Under the pieces are notes generated by a model, which was not told where the DNA came from, searched no databases, and was given only the letters and a program-made list of their open reading frames with translations. Shown here one piece after another: positions 9,391 to 17,269 of a stretch of DNA of 64,000 bases (the first letter of the stretch is position 1; every line of letters begins with the position of its first letter). The stretch covers positions 2,852,001 through 2,916,000 of the forward strand of contig OZ244129.1 of NCBI GenBank assembly GCA_965215715.1. Reading direction: 5' to 3'. This DNA is from HXMU1428-3 sp965215715 (GTDB lineage: Bacteria > Pseudomonadota > Alphaproteobacteria > Rhizobiales > HXMU1428-3). Both the position numbers and the translations under genes were made by a program.

Positions 9391-9515
9391 GTGCCTTAAC
9401 TTCCATGGTCAGACATTCGCATTTTAAAATGGTATGTCAAGAATTTAACAAGCGCTGCCGCGTTCTTGACATACCATTTTAAAATGCGAATGTCTGACCA
9501 TGGAAGTTAAGGCAC
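9391..9515. repeat. Palindromic element B (125 bp), perfect 53 bp arms
   Basis: Bases 9391-9443 and 9463-9515 are exact reverse complements around a 19-base centre. The ends are GTGCCTTAACTTCCATGG and the inner part holds GCATTTTAAAATGGTATGTC. It occupies most of the 210 bp between the divergent cobN and VOC genes, so their promoters must overlap it or lie in the short flanks. Perfect arms suggest recent formation or strong conservation. Confidence 0.95.
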
Positions 9516-9556
9516 AGTTTGGCGCTTGAGTTTGGATCTTTAAGAAGGGGTGTTTC

Positions 9557-9937
9557 ATGTTTAAGTCTGTGGTTCCCATGTTGCATACGCTGGATATGCC
9601 AGCAACCATTCAGTTTTATGAAGATGTGCTGGGGTTTACCTGTGTGGGACGGTTTGAAAATGAGTGGTGCCGCCTGGAACGAGAGGGGGCCGCGATTATG
9701 TATTTTTGTGTTGATGAGTTTGACCAGCCCCAAGCCACAGCCACGCAATATTTCTATGTTGATGATCTGGATGCGTTTTGGGCTGGTATTAAAGATAAGG
9801 TCACAGCTGAATGGGGGCCGGAGGAGATGCCGTATGGGATGTATGAGGTGGGGATTAAGGAAGTGAATGGCTATCAGCTCTCCTTCGGTGAAAAACTTCC
9901 AGCTTTTGCCCCTGAGGGCGTTAAAGAAAATTTTTAG
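9557..9937 (+). CDS. VOC superfamily (glyoxalase/bleomycin-resistance fold) protein
   Basis: A 126-residue protein with two beta-alpha-beta-beta-beta halves. The first has PMLHTLDMPATIQFYEDVLGF and the second starts near YFYVDDLDAFWAGIK and ends EVNGYQLSFGE. A metal or substrate role cannot be assigned: the usual glyoxalase I metal ligands are not clear. It resembles small stand-alone VOC proteins that bind or modify small molecules. It is divergent from cobN and separated from it by element B. The stop codon lies inside an inverted repeat (9918-9986). Confidence 0.85.
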   Translation: MFKSVVPMLHTLDMPATIQFYEDVLGFTCVGRFENEWCRLEREGAAIMYFCVDEFDQPQATATQYFYVDDLDAFWAGIKDKVTAEWGPEEMPYGMYEVGIKEVNGYQLSFGEKLPAFAPEGVKENF

Positions 9938-9986
9938 ACCCTTAAATAGGAGGGGCTATTCTGCGGCCCTAAAAATTTTCTTTGCC
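9918..9986. terminator. Inverted repeat overlapping the VOC gene stop
   Basis: AAAGAAAATTTTTAG (9923-9937, the last codons and stop of the VOC gene) is matched exactly by CTAAAAATTTTCTTT at 9969-9983, with GGC/GCC and CCC/GGG extending the pairing. It is AT-rich without a clean U-tract. It may end or protect the VOC transcript. Confidence 0.45.
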
Positions 9987-10107
9987 TACTCAGGAACAAA
10001 ATCTGAAAGTTTTTAGATCGAGCTTTGTTTTGTAAATGGAATCAGCTGATATTTAGTGTGTGAGTAAGTAACTTTGCTAGCTAGTTCGTGAATTATGGAG
10101 AGTAGGA

Positions 10108-11085
10108 ATGTATGAGCGGGAAAAGATTTTAAGCTTTTTTGGCGGTATTTTTAATCGATATTATCGGCCTGCCTTTCGGCGCTTTTTAAAGCGACTTCCT
10201 GAACAAAAGGATTGGTTTCTTGCTTCTGATTATAATTGGAATGAGAAAGGCTTTCCTAATGATGCGATTATTTTTAGCCTTTACCCAATTGATAAGAAAT
10301 TCAGAGGTCTAGAGGCTATAAATATTGTTGGTCGGGATTTAAAGAAGATTTTTGTCAATGATCTTAAGAAAACAAAATCTATTTCGGATAAAATAAAAGG
10401 ATGGTTTTGGCGACGAAATTCTGCTTTTCATTTTTGTTTTGTCTTAGACAAGAAATCTTCTTTGTGGCTCACTCCTGGTGAGGATTCTTTGGAAATGGTT
10501 AGAATGGATATCAAGCGAACAAATGAATATTTTAAAGCTAAGGTCAATTGTGATTTTTTTGATGAAATTCGTCGGCGTATAGAACAGGAAAGTAAGTCTA
10601 ATAATTTTAATTGTAAATTGTATTCTGATTTCATTTTGTTAATTCATCTTTATGTTTTTATTGTTGTCATTTTAGATAGAGAGGATCGGTTGAGTTCTTT
10701 ACAGTGGTGCTCTGATAAAGATGCTCTTTTTGAATGGTGTGAAGGAGATATTATTGATTGGGTTGGAATGTATAGAGCTAAAATATTTTCAGACCTGGAT
10801 GTTGAAATTCAAGAAGAAAACTTACCAATCTATGTTCCTGAAAAATGTGATAAAGAACTATTAGACCCAGCCATTCGACCTCCTGATTTTTTAGCAGGTC
10901 CTTTAGCGAATTGGAATATTGACAGAAATTTGCCTGAAAGGACGTCGAAGAAATATGCGGATGTTATTGATAATATTATTTATAACAATCCGAATATTTG
11001 TATCTTTAGACTGTCTATGAAGAAATCAGATGGAACAATAGGTTCTATGAGTTTTGAGGAAAATAAATTATCATTAGCTAATTAA
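10108..11085 (+). CDS. Hypothetical AT-rich gene
   Basis: A 325-residue protein that I do not recognise. It starts MYEREKILSFFGGIFNRYYR, has a basic amphipathic N-terminus, one hydrophobic stretch at about residues 177-190 (FILLIHLYVFIVVIL) that could be a membrane or buried helix, and many Trp/Asp-rich segments (DWFLASDYNWNEKG). Codon use is strongly AT-rich compared with neighbouring cob genes, indicating acquisition from elsewhere. GGAGAG and AGGA lie just before the ATG. Nothing around it points to a function: VOC gene upstream, cobW remnant and LprI-like gene downstream. Confidence 0.7.
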   Translation: MYEREKILSFFGGIFNRYYRPAFRRFLKRLPEQKDWFLASDYNWNEKGFPNDAIIFSLYPIDKKFRGLEAINIVGRDLKKIFVNDLKKTKSISDKIKGWFWRRNSAFHFCFVLDKKSSLWLTPGEDSLEMVRMDIKRTNEYFKAKVNCDFFDEIRRRIEQESKSNNFNCKLYSDFILLIHLYVFIVVILDREDRLSSLQWCSDKDALFEWCEGDIIDWVGMYRAKIFSDLDVEIQEENLPIYVPEKCDKELLDPAIRPPDFLAGPLANWNIDRNLPERTSKKYADVIDNIIYNNPNICIFRLSMKKSDGTIGSMSFEENKLSLAN

Positions 11086-11117
11086 AAAGCTTTGTAATTA
11101 AAGTTAGTTTTTTTATC

Positions 11118-11267
11118 ATAGTCCTATCCATTCCTACCTCGCGAATCGCAACCAAATGCAATGTTCAGTTTTCATCGACCTCCTATGGCCGGTTATGGTC
11201 AGTGTCTAACTTAGGGGTGACGGATTGGATTATATTGAACTTGTATTAAAGCACTGACCATCAAACC
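11118..11267 (-). pseudogene. Decayed fragment of a cobW-like gene (C-terminal part)
   Basis: Read on the minus strand, one frame gives QSVTPKLDTDHNRP, stop, EVDEN, stop, then LHLVAIREVGMDR. This aligns along its length with the intact CobW C-terminus QAVGPRLDAYYDRPWEMGEE and its continuation LVVIGQAGMDR. The conserved Trp codon is a stop (TAG). A shorter upstream match (around 11230-11267) needs a two-base gap. Only this 3-prime part remains, about 550 bp downstream of the intact cobW, with the LprI-like gene between. It is either a tandem-duplication relic or the end of a lost CobW-family paralogue. Confidence 0.7.
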
Positions 11268-11330
11268 TACTGTAGAGAGTATAAGGTTATCATTGGAGGG
11301 GGGCAGTTGCTTTTTCAAACCAATATCAAA

Positions 11331-11732
11331 TCAGTTTGCTTCATATTGTTCTTTTAAATTGGCAGTGCGCTGGTTTGTTAATTTTGAGCGGCATATATTA
11401 TTGAAGATGGGTCGTAATAGGCCTTTGAATTTTAAAGAATAGGTGTAGCAATCCAGGAAGCGATATCTGACCCAAGCGATCTGGGCCTTGTTGAGGGACT
11501 TTCTGCGTTTGTCGTCAAGACCTTTGCTGACACGTTCAAGCGTTTCTTTAAGTGTTTTTTCTGCAGCTTGATATTTTAGCTGCGCACAGGGCTCCATTTC
11601 TTTTATGGACCCTGACGTCAATATGCCTTCACAAGACGTTTCGGCCCTGATGGGGCTGCTCATTAAGGTGAGGAGGACCAGGAGGAGCGCTAAATATTTT
11701 AAATAATAAGATATAGCACGTGTTCCTCTCAT
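11331..11732 (-). CDS. LprI/DUF1311-family secreted protein
   Basis: A 133-residue protein with an N-terminal signal peptide (residues about 10-30, ending SSPIRAE). The mature part has Cys residues in TSCEGIL and EPCAQLKY and the family motif LNKAQIAWVRYRFLDC, in which the Trp, Arg and Cys are typical of DUF1311/LprI. Some members inhibit lysozyme; that activity is not shown for this one. It lies between the cobW remnant and cobW on the same strand, 87 bp after the cobW stop. Confidence 0.75.
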   Translation of the reverse strand: MRGTRAISYYLKYLALLLVLLTLMSSPIRAETSCEGILTSGSIKEMEPCAQLKYQAAEKTLKETLERVSKGLDDKRRKSLNKAQIAWVRYRFLDCYTYSLKFKGLLRPIFNNICRSKLTNQRTANLKEQYEAN

Positions 11733-11819
11733 TCGTTATCGAACAATCTTTCTAGCAGTTTTAGTCAATAACCTAAAGTAATTTTGCTTTGCGACTGTAA
11801 CCGGTCATAGTTAGAGGCA

Positions 11820-12893
11820 TTAAATTTTTATTTTTTCATGCATGATTGATTGTTGAATTTTTTCTCGATCCATTCCTGCTTGGCCAATCACCACCAGCTG
11901 TGAAGACCTTTCTTCCCCCATCTCCCAAGGCCGGTCATAGTAAGCGTCTAATCTTGGGCCAACGGCCTGGATCACCAATCTCATGTCTTTGTCTTTTACT
12001 GAAACAAAGCCTTTCAGGCGCAAAATGTCATGGGTTTTAATGGTCTCAACCAGTTTGGCTTTTAAGGCTTCTTCATCTTCAATTTCGTCAAGCTCCACGT
12101 GAAAGGTTTCAAAATCATCATGGTCGTGATGATGGTGGTGGTGGTCGGCATCGTCACCGTTGGCCGCATGGTGGCGTTCGTGGTGGGACAGGCGGTTGTC
12201 GTCTTCAGCTTTCATGTCCAGGCCAAGCACCACATCAAGCGGAAGCCTACCGTTTTGACTGGCGACCATTTGCACACCGTTGCGGGCCTTTTTGGCAACA
12301 GCGGTTTTGACAGTGGTGAGTTTGTCGTCTTCTAATAAGTCGCTTTTGGACAGGATGATTAAATCAGCGCAATTGACCTGGTCTTCAAACAGCTCGCCTA
12401 AGGGGGTTTCATGGTCCAACATTTCATCGGCTTGGCGCTGGGCTTCTAGCTTTTGTTCGTTGGCTGCAAAGCGCCCCATTGAGACAGCCGGGGCATCAAC
12501 CAATGTCACCACGCCATCAACCGTCACTTCAGTTTTAATCTCTGGCCAGTTAAAGGCACGCACCAGCGGTTGAGGCAGGGCCAGGCCTGAGGTTTCAATG
12601 ATGATATGATCTGGGCGCTCATCTCGTGCCAACAGGTTTTGCATGGTTGGGATGAAATCTTCAGCCACTGTGCAACAGATGCAGCCATTGGCCAGTTCCA
12701 CGATGTCGTCTTCACTGCAGGCTTCATCACCGCAGCTCTTTAGCACTTCGCCGTCAACACCGACATCGCCGAATTCATTGATGATCAGGGCCAGGCGGCG
12801 ACCATCGGCGTTTTCCAGCATGTTGCGAATTAGGGTGGTTTTGCCAGCGCCTAAAAAGCCGGTGATAACGGTAACGGGGATCTTGTTGCTCAT
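11820..12893 (-). CDS. cobW: CobW, G3E-family GTPase of cobalamin synthesis
   Basis: A 357-residue GTPase. The P-loop GFLGAGKTT is at residues 12-20, the metal-binding GCICC motif (Cys71, Cys73, Cys74) follows, and GTP-specificity NKxD is represented by LSKSDL. A histidine-rich linker (DDADHHHHHHDHDD) separates the GTPase domain from the C-terminal CobW_C domain. CobW is thought to deliver Co2+ to the cobaltochelatase; this is known for the family, not shown here. It follows cobP by 8 bp on the same strand, so the two are an operon. A degenerate copy of its 3-prime end lies at 11118-11267. Confidence 0.95.
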   Translation of the reverse strand: MSNKIPVTVITGFLGAGKTTLIRNMLENADGRRLALIINEFGDVGVDGEVLKSCGDEACSEDDIVELANGCICCTVAEDFIPTMQNLLARDERPDHIIIETSGLALPQPLVRAFNWPEIKTEVTVDGVVTLVDAPAVSMGRFAANEQKLEAQRQADEMLDHETPLGELFEDQVNCADLIILSKSDLLEDDKLTTVKTAVAKKARNGVQMVASQNGRLPLDVVLGLDMKAEDDNRLSHHERHHAANGDDADHHHHHHDHDDFETFHVELDEIEDEEALKAKLVETIKTHDILRLKGFVSVKDKDMRLVIQAVGPRLDAYYDRPWEMGEERSSQLVVIGQAGMDREKIQQSIMHEKIKI

Positions 12894-12901
12894 GGTGGTT
12901 C

Positions 12902-13426
12902 TTAATCTTCCGGTTGTTTTAAAATCAGGGGCAGGCCTGCGGCTATAAAAACAACATTTGTGGCCACTTTGGCAAGGGCTTGATTGAGTTTGCCTTGCTC
13001 GTCACGAAAATGACGGGCCAGGGCATTTTCTGGTACAATGGAAAGCCCGACTTCATTTGAAACCATAATTACCGGGCCGCCCGCTTGAGTAAGCGCTTTT
13101 ATAAGGGTGTTGGTTTCTTGCTCTGGGTTTTTTTCATGCTCTAGCAAATTGGATAACCAGAGGGTGAGGCAGTCTATTAATACAACCGTTTCTGGATGGC
13201 TATGGGTGGCTATAACATCTGCAAGTTTGAGTGGTTCTTCTATGGTTAGCCAACTTTTTTTGCGTCGTTGTTGATGGGTTTTTATGCGTTCTTTAAACTC
13301 ATTGTCGTGTGCTTGGGCGGTGGCAAGGTAGATTTTTTTCTCATTATTTTCACATAAAACTTCAGCATACTGACTTTTTCCGCTGCGGGCGCCGCCTAAA
13401 ATGAGGCTGATGGGAGGTTTATTCAT
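12902..13426 (-). CDS. cobP: Adenosylcobinamide kinase / adenosylcobinamide-phosphate guanylyltransferase (CobP/CobU)
   Basis: A 174-residue bifunctional enzyme that phosphorylates adenosylcobinamide and transfers GMP to give adenosylcobinamide-GDP. The P-loop GGARSGKS is at residues 11-18, and VVLIDCLTLWLSNLL and MVSNEVGLSIVPENALAR are the family motifs. It is the first gene of the cobP-cobW pair and divergent from cobT with 114 bp between starts. That gap is too small for a B12 riboswitch and none is visible. Confidence 0.96.
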   Translation of the reverse strand: MNKPPISLILGGARSGKSQYAEVLCENNEKKIYLATAQAHDNEFKERIKTHQQRRKKSWLTIEEPLKLADVIATHSHPETVVLIDCLTLWLSNLLEHEKNPEQETNTLIKALTQAGGPVIMVSNEVGLSIVPENALARHFRDEQGKLNQALAKVATNVVFIAAGLPLILKQPED

Positions 13427-13540
13427 GTGAATTTACAAACTATTGAGATTTTAAATTTAAAAACCATTTTACGATGATTTTTTTGTAGATTTTGTATACA
13501 CTTAGCACCAAAAATAATAATAGAAAGTCTTAAGTTTGCT

Positions 13541-14557
13541 ATGTTTAATAGTTATGAGACATTTTTGTCGAGCCTATCAGCCTTGCCTTATGCGTCAACG
13601 CAATTTCAAGATTTTGCTCTTGAGCGGCAAGCACAATTAACCAAACCAGCCGGTTCACTTGGCCGCCTGGAAGAAATTACGGTTTGGTTAAGCGGCTGGC
13701 AACAACAAAATCAGCTTTGTGTTGATAAAATTGAAGGGTTGCTGTTTGCCGGGAACCATGGGGTGGTTGAGGAGAATGTCTCCCCTTTCCCAAGCGAAGT
13801 GACAGCGCAGATGGTGGCCAACTTTGAGGCCGGCGGGGCAGCGATTAATGTTTTGACCAAAAAGTTTGGTCATAAGCTGCGTGTTTTTCCTATTGATTTA
13901 GAGCGCCCAACTGCGAATTTTAGCAAGCAGCCTGCCATGACCACTGAGGAAACTTTGGAAGCCATCAATATTGGGGCCAAAGCCGTGGAAGAGAGTGAGG
14001 CAGACCTTTTATATTTTGGAGAAATGGGGATTGGCAACACCACAAGTGCGGCGGCGATTTCTGCCATGGTGTTTGGGGGAATGGGTCGTGATTGGGCCGG
14101 GCCTGGCACTGGTTTGAGTGTGAGTGGTATTGAACATAAAGCCAGTGTGATTGATAAGGCCTTAGCCTTGCATAAAGATGCTGTTAAAACACCGTTTGAT
14201 GTAATGCGGTTGTTAGGTGGCAGAGAATTAGCGGCTATTATGGGGGCGATTGTCGCTGCCAGATTACGCTCTCTTCCTGTATTGTTAGATGGATTTGTGG
14301 TTACGGCGGCAGCTGTGCCCCTCGTTATTAATGGGGGGGATACGTTGGATCATTGTTTATCGGCCCATTGTTCAGCGGAACCTGGCCATCAGCGGTTGCT
14401 AGACCATTTATGGATGGAGCCATTGTTAAATATGCGCATGTGTCTTGGAGAAGGAAGTGGTGCAGCAGTGGCAGCAGAATTGGTCAAGGCAGCGGTTGCC
14501 ACTTATAATGATATGGCAACGTTTCAAGAAGCAGCGGTTGCGACGAAAAAATCATAA
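13541..14557 (+). CDS. cobT: Nicotinate-nucleotide:dimethylbenzimidazole phosphoribosyltransferase (CobT; CobU of P. denitrificans)
   Basis: A 338-residue enzyme that makes alpha-ribazole phosphate from DMB and nicotinate mononucleotide for the lower ligand. Family motifs are LTKPAGSLGRLEEI, FAGNHGVVEENVSPFP, GEMGIGNTTSAAAI and the C-terminal LGEGSGAA, whose Glu is the catalytic base in the characterised enzyme. Length is standard. It is followed 62 bp later by cobS, which uses its product. A small hairpin related to the palindromic elements lies just after the stop. Confidence 0.96.
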   Translation: MFNSYETFLSSLSALPYASTQFQDFALERQAQLTKPAGSLGRLEEITVWLSGWQQQNQLCVDKIEGLLFAGNHGVVEENVSPFPSEVTAQMVANFEAGGAAINVLTKKFGHKLRVFPIDLERPTANFSKQPAMTTEETLEAINIGAKAVEESEADLLYFGEMGIGNTTSAAAISAMVFGGMGRDWAGPGTGLSVSGIEHKASVIDKALALHKDAVKTPFDVMRLLGGRELAAIMGAIVAARLRSLPVLLDGFVVTAAAVPLVINGGDTLDHCLSAHCSAEPGHQRLLDHLWMEPLLNMRMCLGEGSGAAVAAELVKAAVATYNDMATFQEAAVATKKS

Positions 14558-14566
14558 ATGATATTT

Positions 14567-14595
14567 GCTAAAATCTCTTGGGTTAGACTTTGGCA
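14567..14595. repeat. Small palindrome resembling the core of the long palindromic elements
   Basis: GCTAAAATCTC and GGTTAGACTTTGGC can form a stem of about ten pairs with one mismatch. GTTAGACTTTGGCA is identical to part of the left arm of element A, and AAAATCTC matches its right arm. It lies about 10 bp after the cobT stop. It could be a minimal or eroded copy. Confidence 0.4.
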
Positions 14596-14619
14596 CTTTA
14601 ACGATGTAAAACGATCATT

Positions 14620-15393
14620 ATGAGATTTTTCCTTCATATTGGTGCGGCCATCGGGTTTTTTACGCGCCTGCCTTTGCCTTCTTTTTTCTTTAAACGTGTG
14701 TTTTCTCTTAGTGAGACCAGTTGGTGCTGGCCCTTGGTGGGGGCGCTTATTGGCGGGGTGGTTTATGGTGTTATGAGTTTGCTGCTAATGCTGCAGGTGC
14801 CAGCTGGCTTGGTGGTTTTGGCTGGTCTTGGGGTTGGCATTGTTTTAACCGGGGCTCTGCATGAAGATGGGTTTGCAGACTTTTTTGATGGGCTGGGGGT
14901 GACTGACCGGGCCCGTGCTTTAGAGGTGATGAAGGACAGCCAGGTGGGCAGCTTTGGGGCCTTGGCGTTGTTGTTTTCATTTGCTTGGCGTGGCGTGGCT
15001 TTGTTTGAATTGGTGCAGTTGGGGCAGGGCCCTTTGGGTGCTCTTTTGATGCACATGGGTGGACGCGGGTTGATGACACCTTTGTTGCTGTTCCCTTTAG
15101 CCAAAACATCAGGGCGTGCTTTTGAGGCTGTGCAAGGGGATAATAAGCCGTGGCTGGGTGTTTGTTTTGCTATGGCATTTATTGGCGGGATGTTTTTGTT
15201 TGTCTTACCGATTTGGCTGACTTTATCAGCGCTAGGGCTTGGGCTATTCATCGTTTTTCTCATTGGGCTTATTGCGTTTAAGAGGTTTGGGGGCATGACG
15301 GGAGATGTTTATGGGGCAGCAGAGCAGGGGGCGGAGATGGGTGTTATCTGTGCGCTTGTGGTGGCTTTAAATTATTCGGCTGGTTTATTGTAA
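14620..15393 (+). CDS. cobS: Adenosylcobinamide-GDP ribazoletransferase (CobS; CobV of P. denitrificans)
   Basis: A 257-residue integral membrane enzyme that joins adenosylcobinamide-GDP with alpha-ribazole (phosphate) to finish cobalamin. The N-terminus FFTRLPLPSFFF, the acidic metal site GALHEDGFADFFDGLG and GGMTGDVYGAAEQ near the C-terminus are diagnostic. It has about six hydrophobic segments. It is the last cobalamin gene of the locus, in an apparent two-gene unit with cobT. Confidence 0.95.
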   Translation: MRFFLHIGAAIGFFTRLPLPSFFFKRVFSLSETSWCWPLVGALIGGVVYGVMSLLLMLQVPAGLVVLAGLGVGIVLTGALHEDGFADFFDGLGVTDRARALEVMKDSQVGSFGALALLFSFAWRGVALFELVQLGQGPLGALLMHMGGRGLMTPLLLFPLAKTSGRAFEAVQGDNKPWLGVCFAMAFIGGMFLFVLPIWLTLSALGLGLFIVFLIGLIAFKRFGGMTGDVYGAAEQGAEMGVICALVVALNYSAGLL

Positions 15394-15554
15394 GGTGCGA
15401 CAAGTTTGGGGCTGTCTGCATTATATGATTGACAAAATGGCTTTGGAAACGCTAGCTTTCACAGATCAACCAATTGAAAAATTTAGTTTTTTTGATTGAT
15501 TCTAAACTATGATTTCAATTTTGGGGCCTTGACCCCCATCTATTGGAGGACATT

Positions 15555-16625
15555 ATGTGTTTTTCTTCTCGCGCGCTGTTCAAGCGTGGTTCTGTTTGTG
15601 CTCTTCTTGCTACAAGTTTCTTTCTTCCCCTTCTTATCGGTTCTGTTTCGGCGCGGGCTGAGCAAGTTGTTAATATTTATTCTTACCGTCAGCCTTATCT
15701 CATTAATCCATTGTTGGAAGCCTTTACAAAAAAAACCGGGATTAAAACCAAGATTATTTTTGCCAAAAAAGGTCTTATTGAACGTATTGCCGCTGAAGGC
15801 AAACTTAGCTTAGCAGATGTTTTGCTAACCGTTGATATTGGCCGCCTTACAGGTGCGGTTGATAAAGGGATTGTGCAGCCGGTTTCTTCTAAAGCCTTAA
15901 CAGATAATATTCCTGCTCAATATCGCAGTGGGAAAAATGATTGGTTTGGACTGACAGTTCGCTCGCGGGTGATTTATGCGTCTAAGGAGCGGGTGAAGCA
16001 AGATAAGATCACTTATGAAGAGTTGGCGGACCCGAAATGGCGCGGCAAAATTTGTGTGCGCTCTGGTCAGCATGTTTATAACGTGGCAATGATTGCTTCG
16101 ATGATCAAGCATCATGGCAAAGAGTGGACGAAAAATTGGTTGGAAGGTGTTAAAGCCAATTTGGCCCGCAAGCCATCTGGAAACGACCGGGCCCAAGTGA
16201 AGGCGGTTTTTGCCGGTCAGTGTGATTTGGCCATTGGCAACACTTACTATATGGGCAAAATGCAGTTAAACGATAAAAAGCCCGAGCAAAAGAAATGGGC
16301 TGAAGCTGTAAAAATTCTGTTCCCCAACTCACACACACGCGGTGCGCATGTGAATGTATCTGGGATGGTTTTGGCCAAATATGCGCCGCATAAAGAAAAT
16401 GCGATTAAACTGATGGAATTCCTTGTCTCTGATGAAGCGCAAAAGATATACGCTGAAGTGAATCATGAATATCCGGTCAAGCCTGGTGTGGACTGGTCTG
16501 CTTTGGTCCAAAGCTGGGGCACGTTTAAGGCGGATCCTGTTTCTTTGGATGAGATTGCCAAATTGCGCAAAGCGGCATCGCTGTTGGTTGATGAAACTGA
16601 CTTTAATTCAGGACCGAGTAGTTAA
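15555..16625 (+). CDS. Periplasmic Fe(3+)-binding protein of an ABC transporter (FutA/FbpA type)
   Basis: A 356-residue protein with a signal peptide (about residues 1-35, ending SVSARAEQ). The mature start VVNIYSYRQPYL is typical of FutA-type proteins, and GNTYYMGKM holds the paired tyrosines that ligate ferric iron. GGAGGA lies 5 bases before the ATG at 15555, which is preferred over an upstream TTG. No permease or ATPase gene is next to it, so it must work with components encoded elsewhere. It is followed by a clear terminator and is a single-gene unit. Confidence 0.92.
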   Translation: MCFSSRALFKRGSVCALLATSFFLPLLIGSVSARAEQVVNIYSYRQPYLINPLLEAFTKKTGIKTKIIFAKKGLIERIAAEGKLSLADVLLTVDIGRLTGAVDKGIVQPVSSKALTDNIPAQYRSGKNDWFGLTVRSRVIYASKERVKQDKITYEELADPKWRGKICVRSGQHVYNVAMIASMIKHHGKEWTKNWLEGVKANLARKPSGNDRAQVKAVFAGQCDLAIGNTYYMGKMQLNDKKPEQKKWAEAVKILFPNSHTRGAHVNVSGMVLAKYAPHKENAIKLMEFLVSDEAQKIYAEVNHEYPVKPGVDWSALVQSWGTFKADPVSLDEIAKLRKAASLLVDETDFNSGPSS

Positions 16626-16633
16626 AAAAATTT

Positions 16634-16687
16634 GCCGCAAAGTCCCTTAGCGCTAAGGCGCTTCGGTGACCTTTGCGGCGGCTTTTT
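16634..16687 (+). terminator. Terminator after the iron-binding protein gene
   Basis: GCCGCAAAG pairs with CTTTGCGGC around a loop that can itself fold (AGCGCT/AGGCGCTT), followed by GGCTTTTTAA. It lies 9 bp after the stop. Confidence 0.8.
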
Positions 16688-16755
16688 AAATTGTCTTATT
16701 TCTACTTGGGATGGCCCGGGTTAGGAATAAGGCTTTTTTGTTTTAAGATGTTATC

Positions 16756-16789
16756 TCATCTGTTTTTATTTTTGAATAAAAACAGATGA
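16756..16789. other. Perfect AT-rich hairpin in intergenic region
   Basis: TCATCTGTTTTTATT and its exact reverse complement are separated by TTTG. It lies in the 289 bp gap between the convergent iron-binding-protein and TfoX-like genes and could act as a second, bidirectional terminator. Confidence 0.5.
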
Positions 16790-16914
16790 TCACTTTTGTT
16801 TTTTGATACCCTCAAAATCCGTTAGTTAGGTTTGACGGTGGTTCTCAAACTTATTGCAATTATTGTTTGCGCGCAGATCTTTTAGAAAAAGAATGTTTGA
16901 TCACTAAACCTTTG

Positions 16915-17256
16915 TTATTTGGCTGGTAATCCAGCCGCATGTTTGATCGCCAACTCGATCCACTCCTGGATCACACCCTCGGGCTGTTCGTCAACGTTGA
17001 CAAAATAAAATCCGGTCATGCGCTTTCCGCCCTGGATCATCTGTTGACCGCCAAGGAGTGCTTCGGCCTCAGCTACATTTTGCTTGCCAACGCGAATCAT
17101 GAAACGCCGCTCTCCGGTTTTTGAGCAATCGGCACCACCCACCATGTTACCATTAATAAAAAAACAGGTCCCTCCCATCATCTTTTTTTCTGATAGACCG
17201 GATTGCCCTTCAAGCAGTGCGCGAAAGTGCGTTGTTAGTTCTTTGTCAATGGCCAT
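16915..17256 (-). CDS. TfoX N-terminal domain protein
   Basis: A 113-residue protein with the TfoX_N fold: KMMGGTCFFINGNMVGG, RFMIRVGKQN and MTGFYFVNVDEQPEG are the conserved strands. Stand-alone proteins of this type are common and are not competence regulators in most bacteria; the function is unknown. It follows the GST gene by 13 bp on the same strand, so the pair is probably co-transcribed from the operator region at 17953. Confidence 0.85.
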   Translation of the reverse strand: MAIDKELTTHFRALLEGQSGLSEKKMMGGTCFFINGNMVGGADCSKTGERRFMIRVGKQNVAEAEALLGGQQMIQGGKRMTGFYFVNVDEQPEGVIQEWIELAIKHAAGLPAK

Positions 17257-17269
17257 GCCGTTTCCTTTC

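Noticed and set aside
11798..11815. AACCGGTCATAGTTAGAGGC just after cobW as another cobW fragment
   Set aside because: Only about 18 bases resemble the cobW 3-prime region; too short to separate from chance.
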